Under the pieces are notes generated by a model, which saw nothing but the letters and a program-made list of their open reading frames with translations, did not search any database and was not told the origin of the DNA. A program made the translations under genes and the position numbers. From contig JAJEKV010000003.1 in NCBI GenBank assembly GCA_021234155.1, positions 32,595,166 through 32,659,165 on the forward strand: a DNA stretch of 64,000 nucleotides. The letters are read 5' to 3'. Shown here piece by piece: positions 55,026 to 64,000 of the stretch. Source of the DNA: Isoetes taiwanensis. Its lineage: Eukaryota; Streptophyta; Lycopodiopsida; Isoetales; Isoetaceae. Position 1 is the stretch's first letter. Every line of letters begins with the position of its first letter.

Positions 55026-57573
55026 AGTCGTGTCTATGGGTTGCTCATGTTGGATTTGTCCTGGGGGATCCCACATTTTGTAAAGTAGGTACATATTATA
55101 CTTGGTTATCATTGGCTTCAAATACATATTACAGAGTATTAGCTTATGGTCCTTTCGGACTCGATTGATTCATTACCTTTGAGTTCGGCCTCTTGGCAAG
55201 GAAGGGGCTATCAAATTTCTTACGACATATCAGAAGTGGCCAAGAAATGTGAAGAACACATCCATTAAATTGGATATAGTTTGGCGCCTCAAGTTTTCTT
55301 GTGCACAGTGTTTATGGAATGTATCCTTTTTTAATATTGGCCTAATCAATCTCTGATCGATGGGCTCACTCAAATCACTCAAATGATGTATAATGCTGAA
55401 GGGAATAATGATTATTTAATAGCACAAGGACAGCCGATTGAATGTTTAGAGTTATCCATGTACTTTACAAGGAATTGCAGAACAGGGATAGACATGAAAG
55501 TGTCTTTTGTGTTCACGTGGTCATGCTTTATTCTTTTGTTTTGAGGCAATATACAGTTATCACACTAACTCCAAACTCTTTGCCTATCGTGCATGTTAGA
55601 TGTTTAGCGGAAAGGACATTTGTTCTAAAAAGCGCAAGAGCATTGATTTAAAAAGCGCAGCAGACTGGTACGTGGGAGCCTTGTGCCCCACACTTATCAC
55701 ATACTGTTGCAATTTTGTGGTCCAAGCATCTTGCGGACTTAAACAACATTCTTTATTATGGTTCATATGTTTTATGTTGCAACATCAGTCTTGTGGCCGC
55801 CATTCATACCGTTTGGTGTCTGAAGTTGGGATGTCACACTCTCTATCCACGTTTGGTGTCTGAAGTTGGGATGTCACACTCTCTATCCACGACAATAAGT
55901 TTGGTCTATCCTTTTTCATGCATTCAGAAATCGTTGGCCCTTGCCCATTTAACAGGGCCCATAACAGGGCCCTCCAATCATAATCATGTTCTTGTCTACA
56001 AGCATTAACACCTTTTTGCCCCTGACCCACGGATATATTCAAGGAATGGATGATTGCATCCCATCAAATCAAATTGCTCACATTAGAACCCAAATTAGGC
56101 CATCGAAAGATGAAATATCCTTGGTTATGTAATAAGTAATTGCAATTAAAAGCAATTCTATGATGATGATAAGTCCAAGTTTTGAGATCTCAAAACTTGA
56201 ATATACATGCAACCACTTCAAAATGATCAGAAAAATACATAAATGTCAATATTGAAATGCCTAAACATGACCCATTACAGTTGCTTTCAAATACAAGCCG
56301 ATTTTGCTAGCAGTAGATGGGCAAAGGGATTTTGGCTGGCAACAGATACTGCATAATCGATTTATAGATCAATGGATTGAATTGAATGATTTTTATCGTC
56401 CACGAAGATTAATCGGCCTATAGAATACAAAAATGGTGGACAACACATATATTATTGTCTGGAATAAAAAACCCACAATAATAAGAATGCTAACAAATTG
56501 TATAAATATATGACTTGAAATATTGTAGTACATGTTAAGATTGTGCCCAAGGACATAGCTGAGCTCACATATCCATGATCTCTTGAAGATATGACCTCAG
56601 CAACCGCCGTGCTCACTATCACATGCGCACCGAATGGTTGAGCATGAACAACTCAGCATAGCGTGCCCGGATGTGATCATACGTCGTACAACTCTAAGGA
56701 GTGTGTAGATACAAACAAGAATGTTGAAATGCGGTGCAAATTCGCTTGTGCTGCATCTTTTCAACAACTCTTTTGTCTAAAAGCACTAGGATTGCCTCGA
56801 AACATAATATGTACTTAATTCACATCAAATGAAACATGCAAACAAAGAAAGACCCACAACCACACGATTTTCCATTTTCTTTGAATTCAATGGCTAAAAA
56901 GGGATGCACTCTAGAAACAATGTTTAATACATCCACGTGAATGCAACGACCAAATCGTAGGAAAACCTTATGAAAGAACGTACAAAAATACAAAAGAAAC
57001 CCCGCATTATTATGCTAATATATTTGTCCAATAACTCAATTTTAGAGCAAGACTGTAGTTTAACAAAGTTAATACTCTGAGCTAAATTTTTTTATAAGGA
57101 TAGTGTACCCCAGTATTAGAAGAACAATAAAGAAGTACTAACTTATCCTAGTATAAAACTACAATACTAATATATTCGTCCTACGCCTTCTACGGGAATC
57201 CTATATAGCAGAAGCTTACATAAAGGTTAGCGCCTAGCACACAATATATAAAATAATATGCCACCTCGAAAGGTGGCCCATTCATCAATAGTACAACACG
57301 TCATAATGGTAGGAAATATAATAAATGCATCAAAAATGAAGGTCCTAATCCCAGGCTTAGAATCAATGGTATCAACTGACAGGCAGGGCCTCCGGATATC
57401 AACAGACATAATAGTGGCAATGGCGTTGGCTGGCATAGAATAATGGCCAGGGTAGTCCACTCCATATGCCCTTCCTGTGCACACTTTGCAGATAGGCTGA
57501 ATCATGCTATGGCGTGGTTGTAGCCTTTCAGAGACCCAATCCCATGGAGTCACCCTGTGAGACTACTCCAGAT
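55026..57573. other. PP2C 3' flank and intergenic DNA
   Basis: It contains an exact 40-bp tandem duplication at 55811-55850 and 55851-55890 (GTTTGGTGTCTGAAGTTGGG and onward). A decayed copy of the 35421 motif lies at 56391-56425. No gene is supportable, and ORF 57227-57553 (minus) lacks motifs. Confidence 0.45.
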
Positions 57574-57746
57574 TGTTCAAATTCTCCTTATAAGGAAGAC
57601 GTGCACCTTTGCCTTTTCAACCTTTGCCTAATGTAGCTCATTTACTTGTATATATATTGATCTCATATTGAATAAAGTCTCATCTGGTTGTGGGAAAAAG
57701 TCTTATGTTCTCTCATTCTTTCTTGCTTGCTTTCATATTTCTAACA
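57574..57746 (+). repeat. 5' LTR
   Basis: 173 bp, TG...CA ends, with TATATATATTGAT and an AATAAAG polyadenylation-like signal inside. Confidence 0.85.
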
Positions 57747-57758
57747 TGGTATCAGAGC
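57747..57758 (+). promoter_or_regulatory. primer-binding site (initiator tRNA-Met)
   Basis: TGGTATCAGAGC directly abuts the 5' LTR end. Confidence 0.9.
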
Positions 57759-59112
57759 TAGACTCATTATAGTCTAATAGTCTATAAGAATTAATCTTAT
57801 AATGATGCAAAAGCATTAGGTGGAAGTCGTAGCTATAGAGCAAAACAATAGGCCAACGTTGAAAGTCCGTAACTCTCTTAATATAAATCGGATTCATGCG
57901 ATCTAGAACTTGCTAGAAATAATACGAAGTCTAGTTTAAGTAGCAATAAAAAATCAGAGAAAAAGGATAAGTACTTTTTGAGTTATTGAAATTTTAGTAA
58001 CTAACCCTGTTTTAAGACTGTAGGGTATTAGAATCCTGCCTAAACATTTGCCCTTGATTAGTTGGATATGCATGGTTTTTAGCTTTTTATATTCCTAGAG
58101 ATCTTGAATTCCTCCATAAGCTTGTAACTATTATTCATGCAGCATGAAAGTCTGAAATATGTTTCATGTATGTTAATAGGTGTCTGCTAGTTACATTGTT
58201 GAAATCGCAATGCATGTGTGCATTATTCTTGAATTGTGGATAGTTCTTGGCTGTGGCATACAAGTTGTGTGCATAAATAATCTAAGACGTCAATTGATTT
58301 CTTTAAATTGGATGTGTAATTGGGCCTACACCACGATATGCATATACATATGAGTTAAGTTTGAATAATGAATTTGTTTGTACATGCTATGACCGCACCT
58401 GGTTGTTCTACTGGAGGATACTGATTTATTAGAATTTGGCTAGTGTCATGAAAACATCATTGGAGATGCTTATTGAAGATTTACAAATACGTTATTGCAA
58501 ACTAGAAATTTGGCTACTATATCATTGGAGACCGATTTACTAGAAATTGGCTAGTGTAATGAAAATCTTATTGAAAATGCTTATTGACAATTGACAAATA
58601 TATTTTTACAAATTAGAAAATTGGACAATATATATTATTCACAATCTCATTGGAGATTGACTGATAATTGGCCAATTTCCAATTGGATATCTCACTGAAA
58701 GTTAAAAAATCTCATTGGAGATTGACTTGAAATTGGCCAGTATCTGATAATACATCTTATTGCAGATTGACTTACTAGAAATTGGCCAGTATTGTTATAG
58801 ACATGGACTATGAAGAGCATCAGATTGCATGTGCATATTCTAAAATTGTTGCTACAGATGATTTGTCTCTGTGCATGTCCCAATTGAATTCTTCTACTAG
58901 TGGATGTTCAGGAGACTCTTGGAAGACTGCAATTACAACTATGTTACATATTGAAAATGAAGTGCTTGGGTTTTTTCCTATTCACCTACAAAAGGTTTTC
59001 TTCATCTAAGCGTGAGACTAATGCTGCAGGGAGGGTGACATGATGCATCATTTAGTCTCTCTCAATTGAGATACAATATATTTTGTTGAAAAGACCAAAG
59101 TTGCAGAGAAGG

Positions 59113-59260
59113 TGTTCAAATTCTCCTTATAAGGAAGACGTGCACCTTTGCCTAATATGGCTCATACACTTGTATATATATATTGATCTCATATTGAATA
59201 AAGTTTCATCTGGTTATGGGGAAAAGTCATTTTTTCTTGCTTGCTTTCATATTTCTAACA
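59113..59260 (+). repeat. 3' LTR
   Basis: 148 bp, same ends as LTR1, differing by short indels and a few substitutions. Confidence 0.85.
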
Positions 59261-62200
59261 CAGGTTACATCTCCCCGGTCCAATGAGGCAGGAAAAGGAG
59301 GAATCCCTTCCTAGAGCATGGTGCCTCCATGGATGGCTAGAGGATCGTGGTCCCACTGGCGACCATGTATCCGTACCCGACTTGAAATCCCAAAATCCAT
59401 AGGCCACCCCGGTGCGTCCATCAAGCCCAAGATGTCCCTATAGGTACGTATCCTGCGACCAGGAGGTGTCAGACCCAGACCCGGCCCATACGGAATGACC
59501 GACTATAGACTCAGCCACTATAGGGAGCCTTGTAGCCATGCTAGGCAAGGTCCCACCTCCACTTTATCACCATGTTCCTTATATGGTGTTCACCCACATC
59601 ATACCATTGACAGCCAGGAGGGCTCTTGTGCACAAGCCGCATTTAACGAGATTGAAGGGGTTCTAACCAGGAGCAACTCTATTCTTTGATGGCCTTTAGA
59701 TATCTACCCTCCTTTAACCCATACACATAGGAGGAACAGAAAGAGAGAGCAATCATATACCAACATCCGTCATAATCCGAAATAGAACATAAAAGAGAGT
59801 CTAATCATCCATCTACTCATACAAGGGTTAGGTGGAAACATAAACCAGTGAGCCGTCAGAGAACCGTAGGTGCCATAGTACGCGCTACTGACCTGCAGAA
59901 TCACAGTACATCAGTACTTTATACAATTATTTAATAATGTGATTGAAGGGACCACCCCCTTTAGCAAAAGAATGAAAACTAGAAACGTGTGCCCGACGAT
60001 GCCGGGCATTAATCATAGATGTGTGGAATAGATAGACATTATGGAATTTGTAGGTGGAATTAAAGGCCCTATATCTATTCATGTCTATGGAGGTAATGGA
60101 GTGTCCAGCATTAGCTATGGATGGCTAGGAAAAATGGACGACATGGTGTGAATACAATGTGTAGACGTACTGGAGTATGTACAATTCAGGGTATCAGTTT
60201 AGAATTTTATGGAAGATCTCAGATCTAATGCATGGTCAATAGAGTTGTATTTAAAGTGTTAAGTATGGGGGATTATCATTGTGGCACTGCGACATCATAC
60301 AATTTAGGGTAATGGTTTAGAGTTTTATGGAAGATTGCAGCTCTAATGCATGGTCAATGGAATTGGATCCTAGTTTTACATATTGCAAATTCCGTTTTTC
60401 TTTCCACTATGTGGTAAATCCTTATGGTCATTCATAGCCAATCCGCTTAATTAGCCCAATGTTATTATTGGCTTTGAAATGGATGGTGTTGCTCATTGAC
60501 CATTGGCTATAAATTAATCTAGCAATCAAAATATAGTATATAGCAGATAAGGTAACAGTACATACAATTGTATGTTGCACGTGCCCTAGTAACCCTGGCC
60601 CAAAGTCTTCATCCTGCTAGTAATAATGTCACACAAATTTTATTATTGGTAGTCATTAGTTTGGTTTGGAATATACTATGTGAGGCTGTGCAGCTCAGTT
60701 ATAGTTGAATGTATATTCCTATATCATGGTTGCTCAAAATCATCATTATCCTGTCCTAAAGCAAAAAAAACTCATCCAAAATCTCAAGTAATGAAGTAGG
60801 CAGTGGCATTTTTTCTATATGGAGAAAGTCAATAATAATATTAAGGTAAACATAGTTTTAAAGGATAGATTTTTCGAACATATAACTTGCAGGGATTTTT
60901 TGATGAAAAGAATTAACGCAACTTGTGCCTGTAATGTATGATCGCTCAATGCCATTAGACTTCCACCGGAAGCTGCAATGTTGCCTCGACTGCCTTGTGC
61001 ACCAGCACTCAAATCTTGGGTCCTGTTTGATGTCTATGACATTAGTCTTCATTAGTCTTTCTTCGATGTTCCTTCTACGTGGTCATGATATTGGATAAAA
61101 AAAGACCCTTATTGGCTGATCCATATACAAAGACAATGCATATAACGGGTAGATTTTAACTGACAAAATGCCAAAAAGTGGAGATGATAGATGGGATGGG
61201 AATCTAACAATCTTTTGATCCTATGTTGGCTATTCATCAGAAATGTTATGCCAAAGAACATCGCATTGTGCCATAAACAATGTCTTCTGTTAAGCCTCTT
61301 TAGGCAAGCAAAGGGCTCGTTTCCATGTGCGCTGCATCAGGTACACGCAAAAGTTCCACAATCTTCTACCTTAATGCAATCCTTGCAGTTGGCATATATC
61401 GGCCATGAGCTTACAGAGTCTGCAATAAATAACTTAAGAAATGTAAACAAAATAAATGAAATGTAACAAAATAAATGAAATGTAGAGACTGGAGAACAAT
61501 TTTCGTAACTCTTATGCCATGTGTACGCCAACATCTTTTCCTCATGTTAAGAGCTAGATTCTCTTGCTGCCATGAAAACAAAATGTTTTGGTTAATGACC
61601 ATTGCCAAATACAAAACATGGTAGGGAAACTTCAGAAACTAAGAATGAGAATGCACCTTCTTCCAAAATTTCGGCAACATGGCCGCCAAAGGCATACGAT
61701 GGCATCAAAATTTGCAGCATCTACAACAAAATAGGAAAATAAAATAGAGCATGTTTAGGCAAGGACTAACCCTTGTTTGCATACCTTTGAAAGATGAAAA
61801 TAGCACATGAAATAAATATCATGCACAACTAACCTTAGAAGAGGAGTTGAATCAACAGGTCACTACGTAGTCTTTGATTTTGCTCTTACAACGTAATTAT
61901 CTCCTGCAAAACCACAAAAAAGATCAAGCTCATATTATATGCATGTGCCGACTTTTGCTCTATTTCTATGTACATGTAAACATTGCATATAGATAAATAT
62001 GTTATAGATTATGGTCCTCAAGATATCATTTATTTGAGTAATTTGTTGATTGAAATATATGGAAGTGTGGAGATCTTAAGAAAACCAAGGATGTTTTTGC
62101 TAAAATAAGAAGAAAAATGTCTATAACAGCATGTGTACATCAAGACCTTCATGAAAAAAACCCTTCACTTGTTTCGTCAAATGTGTCATGCGTTGAGCCA

Positions 62201-62970
62201 GATGCTGTCATCCTCTGATGTCACTAAGATGGCCCTGCTTTGGGAACGCATCTGGCCTTGAATATATAGCGAGTGTTTCTGATTCCAAGTCCATTCCCAT
62301 GTCCCGTACAATATGGATGGAAAACAAACTTCAAAAAACATGGTTAAAGGAACAACATAGTTTACCTTAAATGCTCCTTTCGAGGTATGATAGAGCCCGA
62401 GTACGGGGTATGCCAATGCTCTTGAGCAAATCAATGGTGTGGCCTGCTTGAGTAAATCAATTTGACCTTCTACAAAATTTTGGCAAAGACTACCAGTATC
62501 GTAATAAGACTCTGAATGGAATGCAGCAAAAGCGTAACAGATTTAATACCTTTGCCGGTTACTGGTCTGCACCAAATGCATCAAATGGGTCTGTGCCTAC
62601 ATAAAACAAAACAAAATGAGATAGCATGATTTGAGAAGGATGCGCTATACGAAGAAAAGAACTACTCAAACTATTTACATATGTTTTACCTTAAACCTTA
62701 GGCACCTTCAATTTTGTAGAAACTGAGGCCTATTTTGCTGTACCTGAACCTTTTTGCGAGAGATCTATTTTCCAGCACATTTAGCCTTGAAAACAAACTA
62801 TTTGCATCTGTTTTACTAACAAATATAAGAGAATTTGCAAACAACTATTTTTAGCCTCTCGTCTTACCCGGCTTCATAAGTTTTCCAATTATACTATACA
62901 GTTAGTTGCTTTGAGCACCTAAGAGAACATGATTTCCAGTTAGGTCTTTTACAAAACTATTATAAGAATG
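59261..62970. other. no supportable gene
   Basis: A diverged direct repeat of about 75 bp occurs at about 60180-60255 and 60297-60370 (GAAGAT-then-CTCTAATGCATGGTCAAT-like). Small ORFs have no domains. A 15-bp duplication AACAAAATAAATGAAATGTA lies near 61440-61485. Confidence 0.4.
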
Positions 62971-63100
62971 CATATGTTGGCATGCAAAAACATGGACATT
63001 AGAAGAGTTACCTCATATGTTGGCATGCAAAAAACATGGACATTAGAAGAGTTACCTCATATGTTGGCATGCAAAAACATGGACATTAGAAGAGTTACCT
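62971..63100. repeat. three tandem 43-44 bp units
   Basis: CATATGTTGGCATGCAAAAA followed by CATGGACATTAGAAGAGTTACCT occurs three times, nearly identical. Confidence 0.9.
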
Positions 63101-63344
63101 AAAAATGAAGCAAAGAACTACTGCTAGATCCGTACCTTGAGGATTTGAATATTGTCCATTCTGAAGACCCCAAAACACATGGCTGTTCATATACAATAAA
63201 CACCTACAAATGGGCAGATCCACAATATAAGAATGGCATGAAAAAACTAAGTATATTCATAAAATAGAGTCCAATAACCTTTCCTAGCTACTGGTGTTTT
63301 GCTATATGTACAGTGGCAATGGCAGGATCAAACCAAAGAAATAC

Positions 63345-64000
63345 AAATCTGAAGCCTGATGCCTCAGGTTACAGCACTCCAGGTGCTTCAAAGCTGCCAA
63401 ACATGAAACATAAAATGGTTATGTGACAACTTGATAACACTATACAATTGTCTGAAATAAGTAAATACTAACTTCAATCGAATGATGCATATGCAACAGA
63501 AGAGTGACGAAAAAATGCACTGATAAGTAGGTCCTTGCGGCTATGGCAGCTTCAGCTCGTAAAACTTTTATGGCGGCTTCAGTTCGTGAATTTCCCCAGC
63601 TTTGGGGCCATATAGAATGCTGCTTAGCCATAGCCAAGACCAGACACACAAATCCGAAGCCTGATGCCTCAGGTTATAGCACTCCAGGTGCTTCAAAGCT
63701 GCCAAAAAAGATGAAACATAAAATGGTTATGCGACAACTTGAAAACACTATGCAGTTGTCTGAAATAAGTAAATACCAACTTCAATCGAAGGATGCATAT
63801 AAACAGAAGAGTGACAAAAAAAATGCATTGGTATTATTTAAGCAGGTCGTTGCAGCTATGGCCGCTTCAGCTCGTAAAACTTGTACAACGGCTTCAGTTC
63901 GTGAATTTCCCCAGCTTTGGGACCGTATAGAATGCTGCTTAGCCATAGCCACGACCTTCACCTGGTTTGGGACCGTATGGAATGCTGCTTAGCCATAGCC
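63345..64000 (+). repeat. 304-bp tandem duplication, possibly coding, with a third partial unit
   Basis: Unit 1 begins at about 63345 and unit 2 at about 63649; both run to TGCTTAGCCATAGCC. A third fragment (TTTGGGACCGTATGGAATGC and onward) starts at 63967. From 63543 a frame stays open for 149 codons across units and repeats MAASARKT...ASVREFPQLW...IECCLAIA. Unit 1 upstream of 63543 is not open in that frame. Whether it is a real exon is unclear. Confidence 0.6.

Larger units (their letters stand above)
57574..59260 (+). mobile_element. non-autonomous Ty1/copia-type LTR element (TRIM-like)
   Basis: LTR1 57574-57746 and LTR2 59113-59260 both start TGTTCAAATTCTCC and end TTTCTAACA. LTR2 lacks a short internal stretch. 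Immediately after LTR1 is TGGTATCAGAGC (57747-57758), the primer-binding site complementary to initiator tRNA-Met. A purine-rich AGAGAAGG precedes LTR2. The flanks CAGAT and CAGGT are a 4/5 target duplication. The 1.37-kb interior has no gag-pol; it carries degenerate repeats of ATTGGAGATTGACTT and AATTGGCCAGT (58420-58790). Confidence 0.85.

Overview
The window reads as nuclear DNA of a land plant, most likely a non-seed plant (fern, lycophyte or bryophyte). Three ancestral plant genes can be spliced by eye with GT-AG introns and in-phase joins: a calcineurin-like metallophosphoesterase (minus strand, runs off the left edge), a 78-residue twin-CX9C mitochondrial-type protein (about 24.3-24.9 kb, minus) and a complete eight-exon type 2C protein phosphatase (52.7-55.0 kb, plus). 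Decayed host genes are a tRNA-dihydrouridine synthase pseudogene (20.8-22.7 kb), whose last exon has been tandemly duplicated, and a fragment of an LPR-like multicopper oxidase (47.0-47.75 kb) with a MITE inside a coding exon. The species cannot be fixed from the sequence alone.

Most of the remaining DNA is mobile or transposon-derived. At 4.67-5.47 kb an intact ORF encodes a single-tyrosine HUH endonuclease (HLH plus YxxK) without a helicase, followed by a strong stem-loop and a tRNA T-arm-like hairpin. This fits the Replitron class, known to be abundant in non-seed plants. From 8.2 to 10.2 kb lies a decayed DUF7869-type transposase-like gene. From 10.7 to 19.4 kb is the oddest part: two related TATA promoters, a small acidic protein, and a large broken gene that joins an RG-rich N-terminus, a ParB-like DGQHS domain, a possible methyltransferase-like stretch and a C-terminal HAD/CTD-phosphatase-like domain. 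Its introns and upstream region, and almost nowhere else in the window, carry more than 20 copies of a 13-bp palindrome, CACGCCAGGCGTG and variants, some inside near-perfect foldback hairpins.

The right half holds several unrecognised ORFs (33.5, 36.2, 39.7 kb), a zone of at least six unrelated tandem duplications (37.6-39.6 kb), a broken DDE-type transposase-like gene (41-43.4 kb, minus), the 3' end of a LINE (43.7-44.7 kb, minus), two copies of a 322-bp MITE (28.3 and 47.2 kb), two members of a TGTAGGGG-ended MITE family (6.2 and 50.3 kb), a composite direct-repeat element (47.9-49.1 kb) and a short Ty1/copia-type non-autonomous LTR element with initiator-Met PBS (57.6-59.3 kb). The window ends in a 304-bp tandem duplication that may be coding.

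No operons, bacterial genes, CRISPR arrays or rRNA genes are visible. Long AT-rich stretches (25.9-28.3, 29.1-33.4, 44.7-46.9, 59.3-63.0 kb) show no supportable gene.
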